From Anthostomella pinea (lineage: Eukaryota; Ascomycota; Sordariomycetes; Xylariales; Xylariaceae), in NCBI GenBank assembly GCA_963556695.1, contig CAUWAG010000003.1:372001-436000 (forward strand): a stretch of DNA of 64,000 bases, given 5' to 3'. The notes beneath the pieces were generated by a model that was not told the origin of the DNA, made no database searches, and saw only the letters and a program-made list of their open reading frames with translations. Of this stretch, positions 1-11,575 are shown in pieces. Each line of letters starts with the position of its first letter. The first letter of the stretch is position 1. The position numbers were made by a program, and so were the translations under genes.

Positions 1-2
1 AA

Positions 3-128
3 CCACAGGAGGTCGTGCGGGGCGGACTCGGGGGCGTCCAGAAGGGGCTGGAGAATCTGAGAGACGGAAAGGCGAATGCTATCAAGTATGTCTTCCGGAT
101 TGCAGACACAGAAGGAGTCGAGAAGTAG
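3..128 (+). CDS. C-terminal end of a medium-chain (zinc-binding type) dehydrogenase/reductase, cut by the window edge
   Basis: The frame starting at base 3 is open from the window edge to a TAG at 126-128 and encodes about 41 residues. It ends in an alpha-helix plus beta-strand pattern (LENLRDGKANAIKYVFRIAD) that closes fungal MDR proteins such as toxD/LovC-like enoyl reductases and quinone oxidoreductases, where the usual form is a GLE-L-GKVS-KLVYRV tail. The catalytic and NADPH-binding parts lie outside the window, so the substrate cannot be inferred. It runs towards the P450 gene on the other strand, so the two 3' ends converge. Such reductases and P450s often sit together in secondary-metabolite clusters, but with only a tail visible that is conjecture. 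Confidence 0.6.
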   Translation, partial: PQEVVRGGLGGVQKGLENLRDGKANAIKYVFRIADTEGVEK

Positions 129-651
129 AGTAAGTGGTATATATATATCATGTGTGGTATTCAAGAAGGTATCATTCAAATAAGAGAAAGAGACTATTGA
201 ATATGCATCGGGTTGACACCCGAATAAACCCCTTCAGGCCTATCGGCAGTCAAAGTCTTCCAACATCGTCGACGATCCCCTTAATTACTTAGGTAGACGG
301 CGACGTACTTGACCCGGAGCCCACTTCGTGGGCCAGTTGTCGTCTTCGCATCCGGCTGCCCACCTCCTTGGGAGATGCTGCTCACAGCCACGCGCAGAAT
401 TTGGAAGAAGGACTTGTGAACGACTCGCCTTTCAGAGTTCCCCTTCATTCACATCGCTCTCTCCCGAGCTCAAGAAACTCTGGGTGACACCCTCTCGCGA
501 GTGTACCTTTCTAGGGAGATCATTACCTTTGTTTCAAAGGCTAGGTGCTGCAGAGTCGGGGCCCTTGTGGAGATACGACAGGATGGCGGAAGACGAAGCG
601 TAAGGAAGTATGTATATTCAGTTCATTCAGTTGGACTATCATCTAATCTTA
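129..651. other. Convergent intergenic region, no gene seen
   Basis: This lies between the 3' ends of the MDR fragment and the P450 gene. It begins with a short AT dinucleotide run (about 140-149), consistent with 3' untranslated sequence. An open frame at 328-603 has no recognisable family features and low-complexity codon use, so I do not call it a gene. Confidence 0.5.
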
Positions 652-2550
652 CTAGGGCCTTTTTGTAACCCGTAGCCAGAAGTCGGTTGCCACCCAGAAG
701 ATGGCGCTCCATGCCTTGATGGGGGTCTTGGGGTTCACAATGGTAAAGTCATATCTCCGTAACAGCTAGACAAGGAACAGCAGTCGTCAGTCCATGAATC
801 TCTGCCATTTCAAAAGGGGGGAGGCGTGGCTAGCATACCTCGACGAATATCTTGTTGAGCTCCATCATCGCAATGGGCTTTCCCAAACATTGATACTTTC
901 CAGAACCGAAATCCATATCCACTGCGGCTTTCATCTTCCTGAGATCATCCTCGCTGGCCTCGAGCCATCTCTCAGGCCTGGAGACATCAGCATCCGGTCC
1001 CCATAACTCGGTGGAGCGCATGAGGCCGAAAAAAATCATGCCTATTTGGGTCCCCTCGGGGACGAAGAAGCCGTTGATGGAGTCCCCGCCCCTCGGCACC
1101 TGCTTGCTACCCAGGCCAAGGACCGGCGGGTACATGCGGAGACCCTCTCTGATGACGGATTGTAGGTACGGCATGCTCCTCGACTCGAGATCGGTAACCG
1201 GACTGCTCAACCTGCCCGACGCCAGCGTCGCGTCTATCTCACGCCGCAGTGATGCGTAGGCTGAGGGCGACATGATCAGGCAGAGTAGTGTCATGCAGAT
1301 GGCCGTCGTTGTCGTAACGGAGCCAGGAATGCTGCGAGGGGTGAGCACGAATGGTCCAGGGGATGAAAGGAATGGCCGAGGGACCGAGGCGGTCTTACAT
1401 CTGAACAAAGACCTGCTGTGTGAGCTCGGCGGGCGTCATGCCACTGTTGATGAACGCCTGCGTCATATCCTTCCGCGGCCTCGCGTCAGGCTCAAGCCGC
1501 TCGGTGACACACGATTTGGCGAAACTGTATGGCGAGGTCAGAATCGGGGCAGGGAACAGGTGTCTAAGCCAGTCCAGAGGCAACAGAGGTGTTGATTGTG
1601 CACATACCCCATCAGACGGCCAAAGCCAACTCGGTCCCCTTCTTTTGGCAGCATGGTGTTGAACGGCCACTTGTACAGGAAGCTCGCAAGCCACGGCATC
1701 GTCGACATGATGTTCATGACGGGCAGGGCTTCGTCGTTGATCTCATGGTAGCGGTACAGATCCTCGTCTTGGCTCAGATAGCCAAACGCGGTGCCAAAGG
1801 AGATGTCGCCAATGACGTCGAGTGCGAAGAAGGAGACCTTCTGGAAAAACTGTACGGGGCGGTACTCGGTGGGTGTGGACAGATACTTGTCGTCGATGAG
1901 CTTCACGAATTCGAGGATCTGGCGGTCGATGCCGGCGCCGAAGCCAAATCCCTCGTTCTGCCTCCCGGCGAAATTGAACAATAGCAAAATCAATATTGGT
2001 GCTCAACGGTACCTAATCGGCAATGGAAGTTGTACATACAGCAGTTCCCATCTTGGCACGCAAGGCCCGATGCTCGGCATCGTTGCGCAACGACACAACC
2101 GTGTTCTCCTCGGGTATGATGCGGCCGGTCTCGTAGAATATGCCCTTGGTGTAAGGCGAGCGGACGGCCGACATCATCCGGAGCACATTGGTGTCGGTGG
2201 AGATGAGATCATTGGGGCCGATGCGGACCAGAGAGCCTGGCAAAGTGGTCAGCGCCTGGGCTGTGTCGGGTTGGAAATCAGTACTCAATACCATATTCTC
2301 TAGGAACGTCTCTCCGGTGCTCGTGGAACCGACCGCTCAAGGCCTTCCTCACCATCCAAATGGACGAGACAAAGGCCAGGAACGGCCCCGGGAGATGTCT
2401 CAGACGGTACCAGGACCAGAGGCCGCGGGCCAGGATTACGGTCAGGAAGATGACAGCGCCGTGCGTAGCCAGCGTGGCAGTCGTCAGGCCGTGCAGGCTC
2501 GCTGAAAATCCCCCGTTGGTCCCCATGATGGCTGCGGCAGGACGCACCAC
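652..2550 (-). CDS. Cytochrome P450 monooxygenase, pisatin demethylase-like
   Basis: A six-exon model on the minus strand (2550-2292, 2236-2040, 1957-1608, 1524-1399, 1331-839, 765-652) stays in phase and gives 512 residues, the usual length for a microsomal fungal P450. An N-terminal membrane anchor (about residues 27-45) is followed by the Pro-rich hinge (LPGP). Other landmarks are the ExxR motif (EGLR, 373-376), PERW (about 430) and the heme loop FGSGKYQCLG with the Cys ligand near 459. The overall pattern, including QVPRGGD and KPIAMMELNKIFVELLRR, resembles pisatin demethylase-type CYPs. The I-helix reads PGSVTT rather than AGSDTT, so the usual acidic residue is Val (about 316). The acceptor of intron 2 (near 1958) is the least certain border. 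Substrate unknown. Confidence 0.85.
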
Positions 2551-3142
2551 GAAGATGGTATACTCGGTCTGGCTATCGGGTGGTCGTACAGCACAAAGCG
2601 CGTCCCGACGGATTGGTAACGAACCCGATTCAGGAATTAGCGTTGGGTTGGGTTAGGGTTAAAGCTAAAGCTAGAGACAGATAGACGGTAACTGTTAATG
2701 GCCTTACTATTAGACGAGGTGTTGTCGTTAAGGTAGATATGGTTATGCCCTTTCTGGAGACAGAGACGAGATCTATGGAGCTGCCAAGTAACAGAGCAAC
2801 CCGTCTTCTACCCCGCGTAATTCGGCATCAATAATGAAGTCCACCCCTGTTCTGGGTGTTCACGGATAGTCTGGTGAGTGATAAAAGAACGAGCGGCGCA
2901 GCATACGCGGGTCTCCAATGTCTGTCTGGGCCGCTGGGCTGCATGGGGAACGGAACATATTATACTGACTAAAGGACTGGAAGCTGTTACTTCCCAAACG
3001 TGTGGAATTGTTCAAATCGTAATTGGACCGCTCTGACGCTATATAGGTATCATCATACATCTCTTTACTTCGTAAACGTGCGTCATTTTCGTAATGACAG
3101 CACTATGGGTTTGGCAGCTCCGCGCCATGCCCGGGTATCTAT
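2551..3142. other. Upstream region of the P450 and downstream region of the transporter
   Basis: No gene is supported here. It holds the P450 promoter, with a short GGGTT-rich stretch (about 2641-2662) that includes one TTAGGG unit. A minus-strand frame at 2860-3060 shows no domain. Confidence 0.4.
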
Positions 3143-4798
3143 TTAGGCCTTGGAGACGCGCTGCGCCCTCATCTGCTTCTGGATCTCCCTCGACTTCTTG
3201 ACACCAAAGCCATCCTGGAAAATGACACGAATGTCCTCGAGAGTCATCCCAGCAACCTCGGGGTAGCCAAAGTAGATGCAGACACTGGGTATTACTGTTA
3301 GCAATGCTGTTTGGATCAGTTGATACGTAGAGACTCACTATCCAAGAATGCAAATGGCCGCATAGAAGCCAAAGGCGCCGGAGGGCGTGGTGTTCTCCAT
3401 CTGAGTCAGAAAAGTCGACGCGACGATAATGTTGGCTCCCCAGCACGTCATGGTCAACATCATTGTGCCCATGGATCGGACCTCTAGCGGGAAGAATTCG
3501 CTGCTCAGCCAAGCCGTGTTTCCGATACCCGAGGAATAGAAGGCCACGAAGAAGACCATGCAGGCCAGGATAAGGTTGGCCTGCCACCCGATGGAAGCTC
3601 CAGCGACAATGGTGAGGTCCTTGTTCATTGGGATATAGGAGAAGGCGACGGCGGCGATGATGAGGAAGAAGCCCATGAATTGTACAGTGCAGAGCAGGAT
3701 TCGTCTTCTACCGACACGATCGACGGCGATGAGGTTGACAAAGGTGAAGAAGAAGTTGACACCCGCGATGATGGTTCCAACAGCTACGGGGTTGCTGAAG
3801 CCAATCTGGGAAAAGATGGTGGGAGAATAGTACATGAGGGAGTTGAAACCGCAGAGCTGGGAGATGGCCATGAGAGTACAAGCCGACAGCAGAGCTCTGA
3901 AGTTGGCCGGGACGACGTAGAGCTGCTTCAGGATCCACCACTGAGAGTGTCCGGCGTTCAATCGCTTGGACTTCTCGACGTGGTAGGAGATGAGCTTGAC
4001 CTTATTCTCGACCTCCTCGGCGGTACCGTGGGGGAAGATCTTTCGGATGACATCCCTGGCCTCGTCCTGCTTGCCATGGAGGATGAGCTGTCTGGGCGAC
4101 TCGGGGCAGAACATGAGCAAGACGCCGAGGATGAGAGCCGGGATGGCACCGCCGCCGACCATGTATCGCCAGCCTCCGCGGACGTGAGCGAAACCAGCCC
4201 CCACGCCGTAGCTGATGAGCTGGCCACCAGTGATGGACATGTTGTCTAGGCCGATCATGCGACCTCTGTACTTGGCGGGCGAGACTTCTGCAATGTAAAG
4301 GGGTATTATCATAGCTGCGGAGCCGACACCGAAACCGACGACCAGCCGGCCGACTACCATCTGTGCAAGGGAGAAGGAGGCGGCCTGGAGAACGGCACCA
4401 ATGGCGAAGAGCACACATCCGACATAGATGGCAATCTTGCGTCCATATCTGTCGGCGGTGGTACCGGCAAAAATGGCACCAAGAAAGGCACCGCCAGAGG
4501 TGATGGATGTGATGAGCTCCTTGTCTTGGTTGGTGAGAGGGGTGTTGAGGTCGTCGCCAATATACAGGAGAACAGCTGCAATGATGCCAGTATCGTAACC
4601 GAAGAGCAGGCCGCCAATGGCAGCGGTGATGGACACGAGCCACGAGTAGAAGCCGGTGTTTGTGAGCTCGATGGTGTCGAGGCTGTTCAGTGTCTCCTCG
4701 CTGATGTTGTCGATGCCGGCATCCTGGAATTCGACGTGCTGCGCATCATCCTTGGAGTCGTGCTCGATAGAGGGTTTTTCGAGGCTCGGGGTCGACAT
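3143..4798 (-). CDS. MFS sugar transporter, myo-inositol transporter type
   Basis: Two exons (4798-3339 and 3284-3143, 54-nt intron) encode 533 residues. The protein has the 12-segment sugar-porter layout. A hydrophilic N-terminus is followed by GGLLFGYDTGIIAAVL in the first helix, then DRYGRK after helix 2, the PESPR signature after helix 6, a central loop, and DRVGRRR after helix 8. The C-terminal tail VKKSREIQK is of the kind seen in fungal Itr1/Itr2-like inositol permeases. The likely role is proton-coupled uptake of a polyol or sugar at the plasma membrane; the inositol assignment comes from motif resemblance only. The upstream region carries a short tandem repeat. The start is the first in-frame Met and matches family N-termini. 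Confidence 0.85.
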
Positions 4799-5257
4799 GC
4801 TGACTGACTAACAACATATAATGCTGTGTGCCAGTGGGGATGTGAGGATGTGAGGATGTGAGGATGCAGCCCAATTACAGATAGATTTAAGGTTAAAGGT
4901 GTGGAAATGTCGTTGGAATGTACAGCTATTTAACCTAACCAGCGGTTGGTTGGTTCGATGCCGGAGTACATCCTCCGCTGCGCCGGGCCGTTCACCTTGT
5001 TCACCTGACACCGACCGAGTCCACCCGCAGTGATGTCAGTGTACACAGCACCAAGGCTTTGTGGATTACCATTTATCCGGGGTTTGCTTTCGTATGATTA
5101 GCTCCCCCAGGTTTCCCCCAGGTCTCCCCCAGGTTTTCGGTCAGATGATCACCTACTAGTACCGGTAGAGGATTCACGTGGGGTGGTGGAACACCCTAAA
5201 CGCAAGCGGTCTACCATGACGCACCGGTAGTCGAGTCGACATGGTCGGTCGGCCCGA
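4799..5257. other. Transporter promoter region with two short tandem repeats
   Basis: Immediately upstream of the transporter lies an eight-base tandem repeat (GGATGTGA type, about three units at 4838-4866). Further up, a 12-base unit around CCCCCAGGT recurs three times (about 5103-5140). No coding potential is recognised. Whether these repeats act as regulatory sites cannot be told from one copy. Confidence 0.45.
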
Positions 5258-6633
5258 ATGTCTACAAACACAGCTACCGCAATTGGCCGCGATACCACAA
5301 GTTCAGACGCCGGTCCCCCGGTCTCTGACATGGTGCGTGCTAGAAACGGGCGCTACCCCATAACTACCGAACGACGAGGCGGAGCAGAACTGGGAAGACA
5401 TGTTGCACGCCATGACGTTGGAGGCGAACGAAGGGAGGCTGTTCTTCGCGCCAGCCGCGCCCATCGGTCATCACCCGCAAGGGATACTCGACCTAGGCAC
5501 GGGAACCGGCGTCTGGGTCATGGAGATGGCCGACAAGTGTCCCTCGGCCGAGGTCCTGGGCATCAGTAGGTCATGCGCGCCGTGGTCTGGGCTAGTAGGG
5601 ATATCGTAATAACCCGTCAGACCTGGGACCGATTCAACCGGATTTGCCCCATCACATTGCAAATTCCTGTTTGACCATGTGAGTGAGCAGCACGGACTAT
5701 AGGTATAGCCGTAACTGATGTCGCCCCGTAGGTAGGTGGAGGATACGTGGGAGAACGGCCCCGGCTGCGACTTTGTATACCTGCGCAATACCGGTATGAC
5801 ACAATACCTGTATTGAGGTTCGTGTCCAAAGACTAAGTGTGATGCTCTATAGCTGACCAGGGGAATCCGTCGCAGGGATCCCGTGAAGCAGCTGAGAGAT
5901 GTATTCGAGAGAGCCGGCCTTGGGTACCGCCGTGTTGACGGCGGTGCGCATCCAAAATCAACTGACGGCTGCTCCCACACAAACCTGAAGCCCAGCGCGT
6001 GGCTTGAACTTCAGGACGTCGACGGTATGGTTCACTGCGACGACGGCACGCTGCCACCTGACCTGCCGGTGCTCGTCTTCACCAACCTCATGGTAGAAGC
6101 CTTGAAATTCAGGACGAAGTCGCACGCGGCCGTCTTCGGGGGGCAGTACCTGGCTGAGTGCAGGTTTGTCAATATCGGGACGTGGCCAAAAGATACATAG
6201 GTGTGCCGTACCCAGGTATCCAACGAACGAGCGTATACGCACCAGATCAGACATGGCTGTCCTGAGTCCTGAGTCCTGAGTCATCCTACTGACTCGACGG
6301 CAGGACAATGAGACTTATCGGCATTTACTATAGAAGTGCTTGCGAGCAGTTCTTCCCAGCTAGTAGGGGCCCTTTCGAAACACTGGCGCTTTCGTGTGCA
6401 CGTTTGATGGTCAGGTGTTGGCTTGCTCTGTTACCATGCAGACACGACAGGCGGCCGTTATCAGGTATGTCGACCATACGGTGTACTCAGTGGGAGCGAT
6501 CCAGCTACCGTTGCTCGATTGGCAGGCGGAAGAGATCGAGGTCTTGTTCGCGAAATGTCGAAATGCAATGGGAGAAAGCGATGTCCACGCGTAGTATTTC
6601 CATGCCCGTGGGCCCGTCCACGATGCTGCCTGA
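5258..6633 (+). pseudogene. LaeA-like SAM-dependent methyltransferase, decayed
   Basis: The pieces follow the order of a fungal LaeA-like methyltransferase but in different frames. They are NGRYPITT, then after a frameshift PNDEAEQNWEDM, then the SAM-binding motif ILDLGTGTGVW (about 5487-5519), GINLGPIQP across an intron (about 5562-5621), and a second shift to CKFLFDH. An intron leads to VEDTWENGPGCDFVYLRN, followed later by LELQDVDG, DDGTLPPD, WPKDT and RLIGIYYRSACEQF. The last segment, EIEVLFAKCRNAMGESDVHA, hits TAG at 6592-6594 and then continues in frame as YFHAHGP. At least two frameshifts and one in-frame stop remain after allowing for plausible introns, so no intact enzyme can be made. 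The triplet GAGTCCT repeat near 6260 lies in a probable intron. The family often acts on secondary-metabolite regulators; here it is a relic. Confidence 0.75.
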
Positions 6634-7965
6634 GCTCGCGGGTCCTGTTCCCATGTCTGTTACAGCTTGGGTTCAGTCGAGCGCTTGCTGACTGACCACT
6701 GGTATGTCTTGCCAGCGGAAGATGCACTTCTGGTCGGGCTAGAAACCGCTGAGCGAATCATAGCACCGTGTACATGACCGACGCGCTGTGCTCACTGACA
6801 ATACAACGTGCACTCACAGGGAGTCCATGACTCGTGGGCCATGTTCTTGTTCTCCCAGAGCAGGGTTGCAATCGGAGGCATCTCAGACGGGCCACGGCAA
6901 GCCAATCTTGGCTTGCCGTCTCCATCTCGCTGAGATACACCCACTCGGGCTGTTGAAACGGCAACGGTCGGCCAGTGCTGCCACAGGAGGGCCGATATCA
7001 GCAGATGATGGCGAGGATGGGATCATGTTGGGCGACGAGGCAGTCGAGGTCGTGTTCGAAGGGGCCGAGAGCCCGTATACCCACATTTCAAGAAACGTCT
7101 TGGCTGGAGATCTGGCACAAGTGACAAGGGGAGCAAGGACAGGGGGGCAGGGGGGCAGGGGAAAGGCCTGGGTGGATCACCGCCGCCCGGCAGATCTCGA
7201 GTGATCATTGCGAATTCATCTCATCAGAGTCATCACTCTCACCAGCCTCGTTCGCGTTCGATTGTCAGTGGCGTCTGCCTTTGTCGGATACCTGTATGCA
7301 GTATGCCGGTGTACCGTATATTACCCGGCGATACCCTCAAGCAGCCTTGAGCCTGTGCGTGTTCATGGCAGCAGCACAGTAGTGGGAGTCTACACGAAGC
7401 GAGGGTCTTTGAAGCGAAACGGTATGCCACTGCCATCCCATCATGGGTGTCGAACCTTGCCGCGACCGTCCTCATTCCTGCTCTCCTTCTGTAGGAAATA
7501 CACATCTCTGCCCGTGCCTGCGAGAAAGGCATCGCTTTCCACAGGCTATTGGTACGGTATATGTCCTCGTCCCACCACCTGCCCGCCGCCGCTTGGCGCG
7601 TGTATCATGTGCCCAGCCTACCAGCCTCCCAAAACATGAAGACATACCCTTGCCGGTATCCATCGTTGAGCCTCCATCCCCCTGTCCTTGGTAGCCACGA
7701 TTAGAAATCGACCGTGTTCCATGGGTGTCTGGAGAGGCAGCTCGACACGATTGGACGCGGTGGGTGGGTTTATGCACTGATGGCAGTTCTCACTTCCCCT
7801 GGATTCTGGATGCTGTGTTCCATAGAACCCACCGCCATGACACGGTTGTCGTTGCAAGCCATCTCCATGCGAGCCTGCCCTCTACCGTCGTATCGTGCCC
7901 CGAGTCCTGCTCTCAAGAGCCCCCGCCGCTTGGCCGGGCTGGTTAGCCCCATGGACATCTCTGCC
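6634..7965. other. Intergenic region, no gene recognised
   Basis: Several open frames overlap here on both strands, but none shows a domain, signal peptide or convincing codon bias. A G-rich run with several GGGG blocks lies at about 7128-7161. The stretch separates the methyltransferase relic from the gEgh16-like gene. Confidence 0.4.
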
Positions 7966-8182
7966 AATATATAGCCCGTGTTTCTCGCAAGAGGTCATCT
8001 TCTTTCACACAGCTCTGCAGGTCTATTCTCCATTTCAGCTTCCGTCGTTCTCTTCTCTTCCCTTCTCTTCGTTGCTAGCGATCCTGGGGATCTTCTGTTT
8101 CCACCATCCTTTTTCTGATCCTTCTTTTGCCTGTCCCTTCTTTTGCAGACCTTGTGCTGGTCACCTTCGACTAATCTTCACC
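7966..8182 (+). promoter_or_regulatory. Probable core promoter and CT-rich leader of the gEgh16-like gene
   Basis: A CCAAT-like and TATATA block (TATATA at 7968-7973) sits about 210 bases upstream of the start codon. It is followed by a strongly pyrimidine-rich stretch (about 8026-8160, TCTTCTCTT-type), which is common just upstream of highly expressed genes in filamentous fungi. The transcription start itself cannot be placed. Confidence 0.5.
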
Positions 8183-9491
8183 ATGCCTTCTTCCTCGTCT
8201 ATCCTTTCCTTCCTCGGCCTGTTGGCCATGGTCTCGGGACACTCCGTCATATTAAACGTCCAGGGCATCGCAGGAACACCGGCAAGCGTCGGCTTCCAGG
8301 GTGAGTCCCAATCATCGTTACCCCCTTCTAACCAGATGCTGACTCTCAACAGTCGATCCCGAGATCGCAAGGAACTGCACTTCCATCAGCCCTTGCCAGC
8401 AAGATGCGACCCTCATAAGAGACGCCGAGATCAAGGCCAACGTGGTCAACGAGTGCGGCCGTACCGAGATTAACGGCAACATCGACATTGGCGAGAATAC
8501 TGAAAATGCCCTCTCAGCCAATGCCGTGACACAGGTCGAGGCTGGAACACAGATGACCGTCACCATTCGTACATAACCCTCCCCCGACGCTTGTTGTGAA
8601 AACCCTAGCTGACAGGAAACAGACCAAGTCAATGCGGACGGTGCCGGTCCTTATGCTTGCGACCTGGTCGAGGCTGGAAACAACGGTGTCATCACCCAAA
8701 ACCTGACGGTTGCGAACAACGTGCCTGGCGTCAATGGCTTCTCCCAGGCCAAGGAACAGGACTTCAATGTCACGGTCACCATGCCCGACACCCTGGCCTG
8801 CACCGGCTGTGAGTATTCCCCATCATCGGCACCGTAGTGGACGCCGAGCTGACACGTCTCGCAGCTTCTGCCGGCAATGTATGCACAGTTCGCTGCCGCA
8901 ACAACGCTCTAGCTGGTCCGTTCGGCGGCTGCTTCCCCGTGCAGCAAGTCGACACCACGGCCAGCAAAAATGTGGCGTCCGCTGTTGACACCAACCTGAG
9001 CCTGGAGAAGGTGCAAGCACAAGTTGCCCAGGACAAGCAGGACCTGCCGGCCGCCATCAAGGCGGTCCAGGATGCTGGCACACCCGAAAACCTCTCTGCT
9101 GCTGCCGTTGCCAGCAGTGTTCTTGGTCTACAGGTAACGAGCTCTGCGGCTCCTGTGCAGACAGTAAGTCACTTCCTGCCGTCCTCGACTGGTGTGCAGA
9201 ATCTGGCACTGATTCAGAGAACGTAGGTCGACGTGGTCACCGGAATAGCTGCGGCGGCTGCTACGGCTACTGCTGACGCCAGCAACAACGGCAAGAAAGG
9301 CAAAGGCAACGACAAGAACAACCAGCGAAGAGAGGGTACGCAACATCTTGACTCATTTCCTACCCCCACTGATCATGCCTCGGGCGTTCGCCTCTTCGTA
9401 CTCACCAGTCTCCAACTTTCGAACACTCGCCGACGTGCTACTGAAAGAGTATTGGCTAACTCGGAGTATTCTAGTGGCTTTCTACGCATAA
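8183..9491 (+). CDS. Secreted gEgh16/MAS-type appressorial protein
   Basis: Six exons (8183-8300, 8353-8568, 8623-8808, 8865-9163, 9227-9335, 9475-9491) close in phase and give 314 residues. The N-terminus is a clear signal peptide (MPSSSSILSFLGLLAMVSG), after which the mature chain starts near HSVILNVQG. Family landmarks are DGAGPYACDLVEAG, the NVPG segment, DFNVTVTMPDTLACTG, GNVCTVRCRNNALAGPFGGC and a Lys/Gly/Asn-rich tail. These match the Egh16H/MAS1/MAS3 (Gas1/Gas2-like) proteins, which are made during appressorium formation in Magnaporthe and Blumeria. Conserved Cys residues suggest disulfide bonding outside the cell. The last exon contributes only five codons plus the stop. A role in host contact is inferred from the family only. 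Confidence 0.85.
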
Positions 9492-10367
9492 ATAGACACT
9501 GGAGAAATCCTCCAAGTTCTATCCAAGTTGAAGTGACACTGCTGTCATTGGAGCATCCTGGAGCTGCCGAGCGAGTTGTGTGCATGTTTTCAGGAGTTGA
9601 GTAATTACCCGCGGCGTCGGAATAGAGAGCGGCTAGATGGGGAGCCTGCATCATTGTACAAAGCTTTGCCTGTATTTAGGTTCGACGAACAGTTGACTGC
9701 ATGCGCTCAACGTTTTATGTTGCTCACCAACGGGAACAGTTTGCGCCATCCTGGGCTGTAGTCTTGACGGCTAGTAGCAAGACTTTTTCCATTGTTCCCC
9801 TCCGAGAGTGAAGATTTTTGGCTTGGAGATAGGACTGCTTCTGCCTTCTGCCTATTTGGTGGGTGGTATGATGTTGCGAACTCTAGACAGACCCACCACA
9901 CTATTTCGAAACCTCTGTGTGTCATGAGGTCGCGCTTATGATTGTATGGGTTATAGACGCCCGATGGTGAATCCCCTAGAACGACATATCTTATCAATTT
10001 TATTGTGGACATCTCGTATCTCAATTCCTCTTCTTCCACGGTCATCTTTCCATCCCTGTGATCCTTAACGTGCCAGGCTCAATAACAGACCGACGACGTC
10101 GTATGATGTATCAAACCTGTCCGGTAACATGAGGGTCTGGGAAGAACACAAGCTCTTGACAGCGCGACGCATCTGTTGCTCTGATAGTCCTCCCATCTAC
10201 AAGCTCTGATACTCGGTAGCTAGTAACTGTAGACAGTCGTTTCACAGCAACAGTACTTCATATGCACCACTCAGGGGACCCCCCATACAAAAAGGCAGCC
10301 TACCTCCAGCAACACAGTCCAGCAGCTCCATATCCCAAAATGTAATGTAATAATGATCACCTCTACA
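9492..10367. other. Intergenic region, no gene recognised
   Basis: This lies between the 3' ends of the gEgh16-like gene and the TMEM205-like gene. Open frames at 9707-10045 (minus) and elsewhere lack recognisable features. Confidence 0.4.
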
Positions 10368-10989
10368 TTAGCTGAAATCCAACCGCAAGGCCAGTCTCCA
10401 ACCCCAGAAAAGCGTGGCACCGATCGAGATGAGGTTCAAGTGTATGCTCATGGCGTGATTGCGGGAGAACGTCCGATTCAACTTCTGCATTTCCATGCTG
10501 ACCTCCGTCACGTCGTCCGGGTTTCTTGCATCCCTCGTCGCTACCAGGCTGTTAGCACGTCTCTCCGCTTCTGAGCCGTCCCGACATACCTTGGTGAACC
10601 CGCTCGATCATGATGTCCCGCGTTCGCGGTCCGTAGACCATCAAGTTCAAGAGCGCCGTGACACCCGCGATGGTGAAGGGGATCCACGCCGCTTTATTCG
10701 CCACCAGTGTGAGCGGGCCTTGGGGAGGAACCGTCACTACTGTCAAGAGTAACAGCAACGACTGGACGCGGAAATAGATGGGGAATAGGCGTTTTTGGAG
10801 GGTGGTGAAGGCCGACCTGGGCAACGCATCGTAGCAGATCTTCGTTACGATGAAGGTCTGGTAGAGTTGCGTGCCCAGAAGCGCTGAGTAGGAGAGGAGG
10901 TGAAGCGGAGCTGTGAGGCTCGCTAGATGCATGGAACGTATGTTGATGACCATGATGCTTTCTTGCAGTGAAGGCTCTGACATGAACAT
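10368..10989 (-). CDS. TMEM205-like (DUF4149) membrane protein
   Basis: Two exons (10989-10590 and 10540-10368, 49-nt intron) encode 190 residues. Four hydrophobic helices are visible: near APLHLLSYSALLGTQLYQTF, around SLLLLLTVVTV, around WIPFTIAGVTALLNLMVY, and near the C-terminus (IHLNLISIGATLF). The fungal TMEM205 pattern is clear in LLGTQLYQTF, LPRSAFTTLQKRLFPIYF, YGPRTRDIM and FSRNHAMSIHLNL. In fungi the family is a conserved integral membrane protein of unknown function; the human homologue is linked to membrane transport. The start could be the first Met (10989) or one of the Met codons up to about 19 residues later, because the N-terminus before the first helix is poorly conserved. 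Confidence 0.8.
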
Positions 10990-11575
10990 GGTGCCGCTGA
11001 TGATGGCAATGAGCTTTGACGAAAGAAGAAGGCATGTTTAAGTAGAAAATGCTCCCCAATGAGTCCGACTGTGTTCGGAGGTTGAGAGGTGAGCTGACCG
11101 TGGTGCCCCTGAAGCTCCGAGCATCACCGGAGCTTAGATGTGGCGGCGACGACCCGCCCAGAGAATTGATGGCACCACACAACGAGCAGAGGTCGTCAGC
11201 AAGCTACAACGTGCGTACAGTCGACACTTATTTTATATTGCGCATATAACCCGGTATCAGCTGACTGCGGCCTAGTCCCAGTGTCGAACGAAAGGTTATC
11301 TTCATCTCACTTTCAAGCATTAAGATAGTGTGGGCGAGTGCATATGCCATGCGTCGCAGACAAGGAAGGCATATTGGAAAACATCCCAGTCAATTGATGT
11401 TTTCAATCCATCTCGGTGTCACTGCCCAACGTGACATGGAAGAACGACCAGTATCCACGATGCCCTTTGCCCTAAACTGTATAAAATTCGAAACGCCGTG
11501 CCGTCCCGCCCAGAGCCTGGTATACCAGTATCACATCCCAGTGACCCCAAGTGCGAACGCGTATCTTCTGCTAGA
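10990..11575. other. Intergenic region, no gene seen
   Basis: This lies between the TMEM205-like promoter and the 3' end of the Cys-Pro repeat gene. No frame here resembles a known family. Confidence 0.4.

Noticed and set aside
2641..2662. GGGTTAGGGTT-like sequence resembling a telomere repeat
   Set aside because: Only one full TTAGGG unit is present in a G/T-rich stretch; a telomere or internal telomeric array needs several tandem units.
7128..7161. G-rich run that could form a quadruplex
   Set aside because: Four G-runs with short and one longer loop are present, but there is no gene or regulatory context to give it meaning; kept only as a note.
6788..7204. 138-codon plus-strand frame
   Set aside because: No domain, no signal peptide and an overlapping open frame on the other strand; low confidence as a gene.
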